In this document: piece by piece, positions 22,688 to 31,401 of the stretch | Layout of the letters: every line of letters starts with the position of its first letter | Position numbering within the stretch: the first letter of the stretch is position 1 | Assembly (NCBI GenBank): GCA_016844685.1 | Contig: JAENJF010000011.1 | Location: forward strand, 1-32,963 | Source of the DNA: Candidatus Nitrosotenuis sp. | GTDB lineage: Archaea > Thermoproteota > Nitrososphaeria > Nitrososphaerales > Nitrosopumilaceae | DNA: 32,963 bases | Direction of reading: 5' to 3' | The notes under the pieces: generated by a model | The model's database searches: none | Told to the model about the DNA's origin: nothing | The model's input: the letters and a program-made list of their open reading frames with translations, nothing else | Program-made: the position numbers and the translations under genes

Positions 22688-25393
22688 ATGGACAAGGAAG
22701 AGATCCTTGCAAAGTTTTCAAGTGAGCCGGACAGATACTACAAGGTAAAATTATTTTCCGAGCAGGGCTTTGAGCGCAAATCGTGCTCAGTTTGCAAGAG
22801 ATTTTTTTGGACCTTGGAGCCACAAAGAAAGACTTGCCCGGTTCATTCTGAAGACACTTATTCGTTTATTGGAAATCCTCCCACAAAAAAGAGATTTGAT
22901 TACACCGAAGCATGGAAGCAGGTGGAATCATTTTTTGTGAAAAACAAACACACATCGGTCTCAAGATATCCTGTTGTGTGCAGATGGCGAGATGATCTTT
23001 ACTTTACTATTGCGTCAATTGTTGATTTTCAAAGAGTAATGGGCTCAAAGGTTGTTTTTGAGTTTCCTGCAAATCCACTAGTAGTGCCACAAACGTGTCT
23101 TCGATTCAAAGACTTGGAAAACGTAGGAGTAACGGGAAGACATTTTTCTAGTTTCTGCATGATAGGACAGCACAGTATTCCAAACGGAAATGGCTACTGG
23201 AAGGATGAATGCGTTGATTTGGATTTTAGACTATTGACAGAATCTTTTGGAATAAACAAAGAAGAAATTGTTTTTGTTGAAGATGTTTGGGCCGGAGGGG
23301 GCTCTTTTGGATCATCACTTGAATTCTATGTCAGAGGATTAGAATTAGGAAATGCCGTATTTACGGAATTTCAAGGAGAGCTTGGACAACACACAACGTT
23401 AGATCAAAGAATTATCGATATGGGTGCTGGCCTTGAAAGATTTGCATGGATTACCATGGGAACACCGACTGCCTATGATTGTTGTTTTGGACCAGTAACA
23501 CAAAAGCTGATTCAAAAAGTAGGAATTGATACAGACTCGAACATTCTAACAAAATACTTTACAGAAATTGCAAAGAGTTTTGAAAAATATTCCGACCTCT
23601 CACAAGTAAGAAAAGCTGCAATAAAGGCAACAAATCTTTCTGATGATAAGGTAAACAGAGTCATCACACCGCTTGAGGGAATTTACACAATAGCAGACCA
23701 TCTAAGGACATTAATTTTTGCAATATCTGATGGAGCACTTCCAAGTAATGTTGGCGGAGGGTACAATCTAAGAATTATTCTGCGAAGAATCATGGCTACG
23801 ATTGACAGACTAGGCTTGAGTTTAGATTTGAATGATCTAATTGACAGCCACATTGACTACCTCAAGGCAACATACCCTGAGCTTGAACAATACCGAGAGG
23901 AAGTCAAGACAATAATTGGAATCGAAGTGGAAAGATACCATGATTCCAAATCAAGAATGGTAAAGATTGCAGAGAATCTCAAAAACAAGAATCTAAACGT
24001 CGATGACATGATTCGATTGTACGAATCAGACGGTGTGACTCCAGATTATCTAAAGGAATACAAAATAATTGCTGAAATTCCAGATAGTTTTTACACCAAA
24101 CTATCGGACCTTCACCAATCAGAAAAAAATAAAACGCATGAGGAATTTGATCTAAAAGGAATTCCAGATACCGATTTATTGTTCTACAAAGACGACCCAA
24201 TGAAATTTGATGCCAAGGTAATCAGGGTAATAAAAAACAAGTTTGTCATATTGGATAAAACTTCATTTTTTGCAAGAGGCGGGGGTCAAGAACCAGACCA
24301 TGGAAAAATAAATGGCTCTGAAGTACATGATGTGACAAAACACGGCAACATCATACTACACGAAATAAAGGGAGCCATTCCAAGTGATGGCGCTACAGTC
24401 AGCTGTGAAATTGACATTCCAAGAAGAGAAAACATAACAAAACACCACACAAGCACTCATGTGGTAAACTCGTCTGCAAGAAACGTTTTGGGCTCTTGGG
24501 TATGGCAACATTCTGCATTCAAAGAAAAGGAATACGGTAGACTTGACATTACACACCACTCCAGCCTAAGTGATGAGGACGTAAAAAAAATTGAAAATTT
24601 TGCAAACTCAATAGTTCAAAAAAATCTCCCAGTTACAATAAAAGAATATGATCGTGGTCAGGCAGAACAAACATTTGGTTTTAGAATATACCAAGGGGGG
24701 GTCGTTCCTGTAAAATCGGTAAGAATCGTAAAAATCGAGGACTTTGATGTGGAGGCGTGCGGTGGCACACATGTGAGAAGAACTGGAGATCTGGGACTGA
24801 TCAAAATTACAAAATCAGAAAGAATTCAGGATGGGGTTGTAAGACTAGAGTTTGTTTCCGGGGAGGCTGCAATCAGATATGTGCAAAAACAGGAAAGTGA
24901 CATGTCCATAATAATAAAATCACTTGGGTCAAATAAAGAAAAACTAGTCAAATCATTTGAGCATGCCATGAATGATTCAGAGTTTGCAAAAAAGAAACTA
25001 AGGCAGTTAATCAAGAGGACCAGCAGTACTGTAGCAAAGCAGGCAGTTGATAATGCCAAAGTCTTTGGAGCATTGAAATTTTATTCTGTAATTGATGAGG
25101 AGTTGGACGAAGAGTTTCACATTGCAGTGGGCCAGGACGTAATCATGCAAAGTCCATCTGCCATTTACTGCGCATTGATTGTAAAGGAAGGAATCAGAAT
25201 TATTGTTTTTGCGGGAGCAGAGGCATCAAAGACATTCAAGGCAGGAGATTTGGTAAGGGAGATTTCTGCAAAACTTGGCGGCTCTGGTGGAGGTGATGCA
25301 AGATTTGGACAGGGTGGAGGAAAGGATGCATCGAAGCTTGCTGACGCACTTGCATACGCAGAATTGTTGATAAAAAAGACCGTGAATCTATGA
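22688..25393 (+). CDS. alaS: Alanyl-tRNA synthetase, archaeal type
   Basis: 901 aa from ATG 22688. Charges tRNA-Ala and edits mischarged Ser/Gly. The archaeal N terminus DKEEILAKFSSEPDRYYKVK is followed by a zinc-type Cys cluster (KSCSVCKRFFW), the class II catalytic core (motif 2 region FSSFCMIGQ, motif 3 block VGGGYNLRIILRR), the editing domain metal-site HHTSTHVVN and CGGTHVRRTGDLG, and a C-Ala domain ending GGSGGGDARFGQGGGKD. The frame is open 35 codons further up to 22583, but that would overlap the divergent gene and is not part of the family. The stop overlaps the leuS ATG (ATGA). Confidence 0.96.
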   Translation: MDKEEILAKFSSEPDRYYKVKLFSEQGFERKSCSVCKRFFWTLEPQRKTCPVHSEDTYSFIGNPPTKKRFDYTEAWKQVESFFVKNKHTSVSRYPVVCRWRDDLYFTIASIVDFQRVMGSKVVFEFPANPLVVPQTCLRFKDLENVGVTGRHFSSFCMIGQHSIPNGNGYWKDECVDLDFRLLTESFGINKEEIVFVEDVWAGGGSFGSSLEFYVRGLELGNAVFTEFQGELGQHTTLDQRIIDMGAGLERFAWITMGTPTAYDCCFGPVTQKLIQKVGIDTDSNILTKYFTEIAKSFEKYSDLSQVRKAAIKATNLSDDKVNRVITPLEGIYTIADHLRTLIFAISDGALPSNVGGGYNLRIILRRIMATIDRLGLSLDLNDLIDSHIDYLKATYPELEQYREEVKTIIGIEVERYHDSKSRMVKIAENLKNKNLNVDDMIRLYESDGVTPDYLKEYKIIAEIPDSFYTKLSDLHQSEKNKTHEEFDLKGIPDTDLLFYKDDPMKFDAKVIRVIKNKFVILDKTSFFARGGGQEPDHGKINGSEVHDVTKHGNIILHEIKGAIPSDGATVSCEIDIPRRENITKHHTSTHVVNSSARNVLGSWVWQHSAFKEKEYGRLDITHHSSLSDEDVKKIENFANSIVQKNLPVTIKEYDRGQAEQTFGFRIYQGGVVPVKSVRIVKIEDFDVEACGGTHVRRTGDLGLIKITKSERIQDGVVRLEFVSGEAAIRYVQKQESDMSIIIKSLGSNKEKLVKSFEHAMNDSEFAKKKLRQLIKRTSSTVAKQAVDNAKVFGALKFYSVIDEELDEEFHIAVGQDVIMQSPSAIYCALIVKEGIRIIVFAGAEASKTFKAGDLVREISAKLGGSGGGDARFGQGGGKDASKLADALAYAELLIKKTVNL

Positions 25394-28266
25394 TAGACTG
25401 GAATGGAATAGAGGAAAAGTGGAGGAGAAAATGGCAAGACTCTAAAAATTTTGAGACCGACCCAAATTCCAAAGAAAAAAAATTCATCACGGTGGCATAT
25501 CCGTATCCAAATTCACCTCAGCACATTGGCCATGGAAGAACCTATACACTTGCAGATGTCCATGCAAGGTTTTTGCGCATGAAGGGCTACAATGTGCTTT
25601 TTCCAATGGGATTCCATTATACTGGAACACCCATTTTGGGAATGGCAAAAAGAATCCAAGAGGGCGACAAAGAGCTAATACAAAACTTTAGGGAGTTATA
25701 TCACGTTCCTGAGGACAAGATAAAGGAATTCGTAGAGCCGGTAAAAATTGCAGACTATTTCCATGAAGAAATAAAATCAGGAATGATAGAGATGGGATAT
25801 TCTATTGACTGGAGACGGGAATTCACCACAATTGATCCTGCCTATCAGAAATTCATCGAGTGGCAAATCAACACACTAAGAAAAAAGAACCTCATCATCC
25901 AGGGATCTCATCCTGTTGGGTGGTGTCCAAAGGACCAAAACCCAGTATCACAACATGATACGCTTGGAGACGTAGAGCCAGACTTTACCGAATACATTTT
26001 GATAAAATTCCGCCAGGAGGATTATGTCATACCAACTGCAACACTAAGACCGGAAACGCTCTTTGGTGTAACAAACCTCTGGGTGAATCCGGATATTGTT
26101 TACAAAAAGATCAAAGTTGATGGGGAAAACTGGATAGTCAGCGCAGAGTGCGCCCACAAACTGGAATATTTGGACAAAAAAATAACATATGAGGGAGAGA
26201 TCAAGGGCTCTGAGCTTTGTGGAAAGAAAGTCCAGATTCCACACAGAAATGATTCTGCGATAATGCTTCCAGCTAGTTTTGTTGAATCCCATACTGGCAC
26301 TGGCATAGTGATGTCAGTTCCTGCCCACGCGCCATTTGATTATCAGGCCTTGCAGGATTTGAAAAATTCCAATAATCTAGATGTCTCCCTTGCAGGCGAA
26401 ATTCAAAAAATAGAGGCAATTTCCATCATAGAAACAGAAGGATATGGAAACATTCCAGCAAGAGAAGCAATTGACAGACTTGGAATAAAGGATCAAAACG
26501 ATTCCAGATTAGAAGAGGCAACAAAAGAAATCTATGGAAAAGAATTCTATGGCGGAAAGCTAAAGCAGAATACGGGTCAGTTTGCAGGAAAAAAGGTAGC
26601 CGATGCAAAAGATGTCGTAAAAGACTGGCTAATCAAGGAAAAATTTGCAGATATTCTATTGGAGTTGACAAATGCTCCGGTTCGATGCAGGTGTGGTGCC
26701 GAATGTGTTGTCAAAATTCTAAACAACCAGTGGTTTTTGAATTATTCAGATAAGGCATGGAAGGAAAAGGCAACAAAATGTCTTGATGGCATGAGTGTTC
26801 TTCCCCAAGAAATAAGGCCAGAATTCAATTATGTTATTGGATGGTTACGAGAAAGAGCGTGTGCAAGACAGCACGGCCTTGGAACAAAACTTCCATGGGA
26901 TAAAGACTGGATAGTGGAGAGTCTCTCAGATTCTGTTATTTACATGGCGTACTATATTATTGTAAAATTTGTCAATTGTAACGAGATAAAGCCAGAAAGT
27001 CTTGAGCCGGAATTTTTTGACTATGTGTTTTTGGGGCTAGGTAGTTCCGACTTGGTATCAGAAAAGACAAAAATTCCAAAAGAAAAAATTGAACAAATTA
27101 GAAATGAGTTTTCGTATTTTTATCCCGTAGATTCAAGACACTCGGGGCGTGATTTGGTGCCAAACCATTTGACATTTTTCATTTTGAATCATGTAGCTAT
27201 TTTCCCAGAAGAAAACTGGCCGCAGGAAATTGTGGTAAATGGCTCTGTTCTGATGGATGGAAAAAAGATGTCAAAGTCCATGGGAAATATAATTCCCTTA
27301 CGAAAGGCAATTCGTGACTATGGTGCAGACCCAATTAGATTGGCAATAATTATATCAGCAGAACTGCTCCAAGATGCAGATTTTAATTTAGAATCAGTGT
27401 CAGGGATAAAGCACAAATTAGAAGCATTACTGGAAGAATGTTCAAGACTAAAGCCAGAAGCCCAGGACAAGCTAGAGCCAGAAGACAAGTGGATAAAGAG
27501 TAAATTGCAAAGTGTTGTGTCTGAACTTACTTCATCAATTGAAAAGATGCGGCTGCGAGAAGCACTTCACAATATTTTATTCTCATTTGAATCAGACCTG
27601 CAGTGGTATATGAAAAGAGTAAATGTAAAACAAAGAACCAATACTTTGGGCATTTTACATGAGATAAACTCTGCCAGAGTTGCAATGTTGTCCCCATTTG
27701 CACCACATATTGCAGAGGAAATGTGGGAAAAACTAGGTCATTCTGGAATGGTGTCAACATCAGGCTGGCCCCAGGCATCAGGGAAAATTGACGGATATGC
27801 GATACAATCAGAAGAACTGCTAAAATCAATCATTGACGACATTACAAATATTCTCAGGGTAACTAAAATCACGCCTCAAAAAATTACCATATATACTGCA
27901 GATTCTTCCAAGTCAAAGGCATACCATGTGATTTTGGATAAAATCATGAGTGGCCAGACCAATATGGGCGTAATAATGAAAGACTTGATTGCAAATAAAG
28001 AGACGGAAGAGATAAAGAAAAATCCAGACTTTGTACAAAGAACCATCAAAGATATTTTGTCAGAGCCAGTCAATCTAAGAAAGACGAAGCTGGAGACTTT
28101 GGATTTTGATGAAAAGGAACTGATTGCAAGCGAACTCTCAGGACTGGTCAGGACTGACTTTGGTGTTGAACTGCAGGTGTTTTCCGAATCAGACCCCCGC
28201 AAATATGATCCAAAAAACAAGGCAAAAACAGCAAGGCCTTTCAAGCCAGCCATATTGATAGAGTAG
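25390..28266 (+). CDS. leuS: Leucyl-tRNA synthetase, archaeal/eukaryotic type
   Basis: 958 aa. Class I synthetase. The HIGH motif is in PYPNSPQHIGHGRTYTL (residues about 38-54) and the KMSKS loop in DGKKMSKSMGN. The CP1 editing domain (TATLRPETLFGVTNLWVNPD; VPAHAPFDYQAL) is inserted after the first half of the Rossmann fold in the archaeal position. A Cys pair in the connective region (RCRCGAECV) looks like a zinc knuckle. The C-terminal anticodon and extension domains complete the expected length. It overlaps alaS by 4 nt, so two synthetases are made from one mRNA. Confidence 0.96.
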   Translation: MIDWNGIEEKWRRKWQDSKNFETDPNSKEKKFITVAYPYPNSPQHIGHGRTYTLADVHARFLRMKGYNVLFPMGFHYTGTPILGMAKRIQEGDKELIQNFRELYHVPEDKIKEFVEPVKIADYFHEEIKSGMIEMGYSIDWRREFTTIDPAYQKFIEWQINTLRKKNLIIQGSHPVGWCPKDQNPVSQHDTLGDVEPDFTEYILIKFRQEDYVIPTATLRPETLFGVTNLWVNPDIVYKKIKVDGENWIVSAECAHKLEYLDKKITYEGEIKGSELCGKKVQIPHRNDSAIMLPASFVESHTGTGIVMSVPAHAPFDYQALQDLKNSNNLDVSLAGEIQKIEAISIIETEGYGNIPAREAIDRLGIKDQNDSRLEEATKEIYGKEFYGGKLKQNTGQFAGKKVADAKDVVKDWLIKEKFADILLELTNAPVRCRCGAECVVKILNNQWFLNYSDKAWKEKATKCLDGMSVLPQEIRPEFNYVIGWLRERACARQHGLGTKLPWDKDWIVESLSDSVIYMAYYIIVKFVNCNEIKPESLEPEFFDYVFLGLGSSDLVSEKTKIPKEKIEQIRNEFSYFYPVDSRHSGRDLVPNHLTFFILNHVAIFPEENWPQEIVVNGSVLMDGKKMSKSMGNIIPLRKAIRDYGADPIRLAIIISAELLQDADFNLESVSGIKHKLEALLEECSRLKPEAQDKLEPEDKWIKSKLQSVVSELTSSIEKMRLREALHNILFSFESDLQWYMKRVNVKQRTNTLGILHEINSARVAMLSPFAPHIAEEMWEKLGHSGMVSTSGWPQASGKIDGYAIQSEELLKSIIDDITNILRVTKITPQKITIYTADSSKSKAYHVILDKIMSGQTNMGVIMKDLIANKETEEIKKNPDFVQRTIKDILSEPVNLRKTKLETLDFDEKELIASELSGLVRTDFGVELQVFSESDPRKYDPKNKAKTARPFKPAILIE

Positions 28267-28459
28267 AGATGAAATCTAGATTCCACTAAGAATTATCTTT
28301 TCATACGGTAAATTGGTAATGATCTATTCTTCTTGTTCTTGGGATTCTGAGAATGGATTATGACCATTTGTTAGAATGAGTTACTGTCTTTTAGCTTAAC
28401 TGAGAAACCATATACTTTGAGGAATTTAACGTTGTAATGATTTTGTTTTCCTTTTAGAG

Positions 28460-28588
28460 TCAATTACAAAGCAAGTAAGGAAGATTATCAAAACAAATCT
28501 GACCTAGTATCGCAAACCCGATAAATCCTACCAGTATTGGTATGGATATGGCAATTGTGATGTCTCTCCATAGTTTTTTTAGCATCAT
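28460..28588 (-). CDS. Small single-pass membrane protein (42 aa)
   Basis: MMLKKLWRDI is followed by a 20-residue hydrophobic helix (ITIAISIPILVGFIGFAILG) and a short tail with two Cys (ICFDNLPYLLCN). The positive residues before the helix predict N-in topology. TATTTAA (28609-28615) lies about 24 nt before the first ATG, the leaderless spacing seen for other genes in this window. Two ATG codons in tandem allow a 41- or 42-aa product. There is no homologue I can name. It may be a small component of a membrane complex. Confidence 0.5.
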   Translation of the reverse strand: MMLKKLWRDITIAISIPILVGFIGFAILGQICFDNLPYLLCN

Positions 28589-28853
28589 AATGTCTGTTAC
28601 AATTTTTGTATTTAACAAATCTCCAACAAATCACCCTTACGTAATGATTCTAGTTATGGCGAAAAAATTACGCACTGATGAAGCGTTCCTTTTTTACTCT
28701 TTATCAATGAATTCGTTTGTGGTCAGGTTCGAATCTATCTAGATTTGAACTAAGTTTTGCGAGAAAATTAAATGCATTTGGATATATTTGCAATTTTTCA
28801 ATAACCGTACAAACAAGTGTTAAAGTTGACTTTTGCTCTAATTTAGTTTTTTG

Positions 28854-28949
28854 TTATGATATTTCTCTAGCGCATTCAGAGGAACATGTGCCTTTATTGA
28901 ACACACTCTCAAATTCTCTTCCACAGTGAACACATTCTCTAAAACTCAT
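28854..28949 (-). CDS. Zinc-finger-like mini-protein (31 aa)
   Basis: 31 codons from ATG 28949 to TAA. Four cysteines are spaced CxxC-x12-CxxxC (C6, C9, C22, C26) in the pattern ECVHCGREFES and GTCSSECAREIS, strongly suggestive of a single zinc-binding treble-clef or ribbon-like knuckle. A TATA box (28971-28980) is about 27 nt upstream, the exact spacing for a leaderless start. It would be missed by gene callers with a length cut-off. Role unknown; similar one-finger peptides in archaea are presumed nucleic-acid or protein binders. Confidence 0.6.
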   Translation of the reverse strand: MSFRECVHCGREFESVFNKGTCSSECAREIS

Positions 28950-28970
28950 GCCTCATACAGTTCACATTTA

Positions 28971-28980
28971 TTATATTTAA
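28971..28980 (-). promoter_or_regulatory. TATA box of the zinc-finger mini-gene
   Basis: ttatatttaa (ttaaatataa on the minus strand), centred about 27 nt upstream of ATG 28949. Confidence 0.55.
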
Positions 28981-29204
28981 GAGATCTTTGCCCGATGATC
29001 ATACCGCTAAATATTACACAAAACAAAACAGAAATTAGAAAATCTTTGAACAAGAATTCAATTTGTGTATACGATTCAAACATCATACTAGATAATAGCT
29101 TGAATCACTTTACAGTAATTGGCATTTGTAGCTGTCGTCAAATTACTAACATTTTTGGCCTTAAGCTGTAGATGCCGATTTTTTCGCTTATGATTTCAAA
29201 ATAT

Positions 29205-29263
29205 CTTTCATTCTAGACTAGCCAAGAAAAATCAATATTGTATTTATTAGGTTAGAATGAAAG
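29205..29263. promoter_or_regulatory. 11-bp inverted repeat flanking the reductase promoter
   Basis: ctttcattcta (29205-29215) and its exact complement tagaatgaaag (29253-29263) flank the TATA-like gtatttatt (29240-29248). The right arm lies between the box and the TTG start at 29274. The geometry suits a regulator dimer or a DNA loop closing the promoter. Confidence 0.45.
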
Positions 29264-29273
29264 TCATTCAGAA

Positions 29274-30284
29274 TTGAAAATTGCTATTTGTGGAATGGGT
29301 GTTGCTGGAAGCTACCTCCTTTCAAGACTAAAAAACGATCATGAGGTTGTGGGATTTGAGAGAATGCCGCAGGACAGACACGATTCCATTTGCGCCTGGG
29401 GTGCATGCAAGCCGAGGATGGAAGAATTGTGCGCCAAATCAGGGGTTGATTTTAACGATTACGTGATTCATAATGGAAAAAACATGTATGTTGAAATGAG
29501 CAACAATGAAAAATTCAACATTGGACTACATGGTCTTTGCACCTATAATAAAATTGGATTAATCAAGGACTTCATCAAAGATTGCAATGTCCACTATGGT
29601 ACCAGTCCAAAACTCGAAGACCTGGAATCAGAGTTTGACATCATAGTTGATTGCACAGGATTTCATAGAGTGTATCTGCCAAAATTAGAAAAAGACTTTT
29701 TCTTGCCAACATATGAATACAAAGTTGAATACGAAGACAAGGTTCCATATGATGACTTTTTCATAAAACCATTTGCCAATATGACTGGTTATTTCTGGTA
29801 TTTCCCACTTGGCGATAAGCATGCCCACATAGGTGCAGGAGACTATATGAAAAGACACGTTGAGGAAACTGATGACTTTTTCAAAAAATATGGAGGAAAG
29901 ATTATCAAAACAGTTGGAAGGCCAATCAGACTGGCCACCCCCAATCTCTGCAAGCCATTTTACAAGGGTAAGGTAGTCGGAGTCGGCGAGTCAATTGGAA
30001 CAGTTTACCCCCTCTTAGGTGAGGGAATTATTCCAAGTATGGAGTGTGCAGATATTTTTGTTAGAAATCTAGGCAACAATGAAAAATACGAAAAAGAGGT
30101 AATGGAGCACTTTAAGATTTACGGAAAAGTGTTCAATTTTGTAAAAAGTAAACTGAATAAGGACTTTAGTTTGATCAAACAACTACCAGACGTGCTCTCC
30201 ATTTTCAGATACATGAAAAAGAATGAAGCTCGTTTTGGAATGGAAATTCACATGCGAGATTTAATGAAAGTGGCAAAAGCCTAG
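29274..30284 (+). CDS. Geranylgeranyl-reductase-like FAD-dependent oxidoreductase
   Basis: 336 aa. The N-terminal dinucleotide-binding motif is CGMGVAGSYLLSRL (GxGxxG), with the acidic strand end GFERM. DIIVDCTGFHRVYLP is the second FAD contact, and VVGVGESIGTVYPLLGEGII carries the conserved GD/GE motif plus P(L/x)xGEG typical of the family that reduces isoprenoid chains of archaeal lipids. WYFPLGDKHAHIGAGDYM fits the substrate-cavity strand (YxWxFP-like). It could instead act on another polyprenyl substrate. TTG 29274 with TATA about 28-30 nt upstream gives a leaderless start. Its TAG overlaps the YkgJ gene stop. Confidence 0.82.
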   Translation: MKIAICGMGVAGSYLLSRLKNDHEVVGFERMPQDRHDSICAWGACKPRMEELCAKSGVDFNDYVIHNGKNMYVEMSNNEKFNIGLHGLCTYNKIGLIKDFIKDCNVHYGTSPKLEDLESEFDIIVDCTGFHRVYLPKLEKDFFLPTYEYKVEYEDKVPYDDFFIKPFANMTGYFWYFPLGDKHAHIGAGDYMKRHVEETDDFFKKYGGKIIKTVGRPIRLATPNLCKPFYKGKVVGVGESIGTVYPLLGEGIIPSMECADIFVRNLGNNEKYEKEVMEHFKIYGKVFNFVKSKLNKDFSLIKQLPDVLSIFRYMKKNEARFGMEIHMRDLMKVAKA

Positions 30285-30985
30285 ACGAAATTAGCCAGAC
30301 TAAATCCTTCCCTTGTTGTTCTGGTGTATTTCATGTTGTAATCATAAATTGTTACAGAATATTCTTTGAGCACTTCCTTCATTGGATCAAGTGTCTCAGA
30401 AAGATAAAACCCTGGACAGTCTCCAGTAAATTGAAATGTAGAGTGGACTCTTGCCCTATCATTGTCATTTTCAAGCCATGTTGAAAACGGATACAAAAAG
30501 CACACACCCGGCCTGCCCGGATGAATGGAGCATGCACCAGTTTTATCAAGGAATCTGCATGGGATATGAGTTCCATCGTCTGATTCGGTTTCGTCTGATT
30601 TGCGTTTTAGGTTAATCGATGTCATTATGGTATCAGTTGATGCTGGTCCTGCCTCTTTCCATGTTGCAATGAGTGTTTCCTTTTTGATAAAGTCCGAGGT
30701 TTTTTGGTATTTGAGTCCCTTGCCAATTGCAATTAGATCATCCGATGTAAGAGGCAGCCTTCCCTGGCGCTCACAGCAGTTGTGGCAGTCAGGCCAAAAA
30801 CATTTCCACAAGATGAACTTTTTTTCATTTGCCAAGTATGGAATATGAAATATTACATCTTTTACCTTAACTGGATAATCAGAAACATCGGTGCATTTTC
30901 CAAGCATAAAGTCTTTTAATATTGGATCAATTTGCCAATTCTTTTCTAAAAGCTGCAAAGATTCTTCGATTTCTTTTTTAAACAA
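30281..30985 (-). CDS. YkgJ-family cysteine-cluster protein
   Basis: 234 aa. The N-terminal cluster WPDCHNCCERQG (C67, C70, C71, with C62 just before) and the second cluster CRFLDKTGACSIHPGRPGVC are the hallmark of the UPF0153/YkgJ family, believed to bind zinc or an iron-sulfur centre. No enzymatic role is established. No signal peptide or membrane helix is present. The convergent flavoprotein stop overlaps in a shared palindromic CTAG (30281-30284). The neighbouring FAD enzyme makes a redox partnership conceivable, but they are not in one operon. Confidence 0.82.
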   Translation of the reverse strand: MFKKEIEESLQLLEKNWQIDPILKDFMLGKCTDVSDYPVKVKDVIFHIPYLANEKKFILWKCFWPDCHNCCERQGRLPLTSDDLIAIGKGLKYQKTSDFIKKETLIATWKEAGPASTDTIMTSINLKRKSDETESDDGTHIPCRFLDKTGACSIHPGRPGVCFLYPFSTWLENDNDRARVHSTFQFTGDCPGFYLSETLDPMKEVLKEYSVTIYDYNMKYTRTTREGFSLANFV

Positions 30986-31012
30986 CTATGTAATTATATC
31001 TAAATTGTCCAG

Positions 31013-31342
31013 ATGTTATTAGTGTTGGGCGAAAAAGGCAAGCATGCATCGGGAACTGAGAACAGGAGACTTGTATGGAAGGAAGTCGTATGGCCTCTTA
31101 TACTGGAACTAAACAATGTCTCATTTACTTTATCAGAATATCAGAGAAAACGTAACGAAGTTTGCACAAAGTTTGGAATACCAGTCACTGTTACTTCAAG
31201 GGGACTAGTCTCGCTTTTGCAAAAGAACATCCTGTTTAAAGAAAAGGATCTTTATTCCATTCATTATAAATTGATCCCATATATGCGATTGAAGGTAGAA
31301 TGCAACTATGCAACTATAATTAAAGAAGTGCGCTCCAAGTAA
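31013..31342 (+). CDS. Hypothetical protein, possible winged-helix fold
   Basis: 109 aa from ATG 31013; I do not recognise the family. Helix-rich residues about 20-50 (VWKEVVWPLILELNNVSFTL) followed by a helix-strand pattern (VTSRGLVSLLQKNILFKEKD, YSIHYKLIPY) would fit a small winged-helix domain, but this is an impression only. A TATA-like aattatat (30992-30999) is only about 17 nt from ATG 31013 but about 26 nt from GTG 31022, so the true start may be GTG 31022 (MLGEKGKHAS). No membrane segment. It ends 37 nt before the tRNA gene. Confidence 0.6.
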   Translation: MLLVLGEKGKHASGTENRRLVWKEVVWPLILELNNVSFTLSEYQRKRNEVCTKFGIPVTVTSRGLVSLLQKNILFKEKDLYSIHYKLIPYMRLKVECNYATIIKEVRSK

Positions 31343-31345
31343 TAA

Positions 31346-31354
31346 TTTTATATT
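31346..31354 (+). promoter_or_regulatory. TATA box of the tRNA-Gln gene
   Basis: ttttatatt centred about 30 nt before the first base of the mature tRNA, an appropriate distance for a short 5' leader removed by RNase P. Confidence 0.5.
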
Positions 31355-31401
31355 CCAACACATATGCAGTTTTTTCAGTAGCCCGATAGTCTAGCGGCCA
31401 A

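Larger units (their letters stand above)
28267..29273. other. About 1 kb stretch with no long gene; two mini-ORFs
   Basis: The sequence is more AT-rich and repeat-free. I find no tRNA, rRNA, SRP RNA or RNase P signature. Open frames on the plus strand of 60-80 codons (for example to 28742 and to 29171) have neither recognisable domain content nor a well-placed TATA box. On the minus strand two short ORFs (28460-28588 and 28854-28949) each have a TATA box at leaderless spacing and are annotated separately. The rest (28267-28459, 28620-28850 and 29000-29200) shows nothing I can support. Confidence 0.6.

Noticed and set aside
28319-28403. Possible C/D-box guide RNA (ATGAT... CTGA... CTGA)
   Set aside because: The C box deviates from RUGAUGA, the internal boxes are poorly placed and the span is longer than typical archaeal C/D RNAs.
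28542-28742. Plus-strand ORF overlapping the 42-aa membrane peptide
   Set aside because: It is the antisense shadow of the minus-strand peptide for part of its length, has no well-placed promoter, and its composition is typical of random AT-rich frames.
28725-28745. GGTTCGAATC resembling a tRNA T-loop
   Set aside because: The flanking bases do not form a T stem, and no acceptor or anticodon arm can be built around it. It may be chance or a tRNA-gene remnant, with too little sequence to claim an attachment site.
28926-29171. 81-codon plus-strand ORF (or 58 codons from ATG 28995)
   Set aside because: The nearest TATA box (28971-28980) is only about 19 nt from ATG 28995 and is better placed for the minus-strand zinc-finger ORF. 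The protein is low in recognisable structure and matches no family I know.
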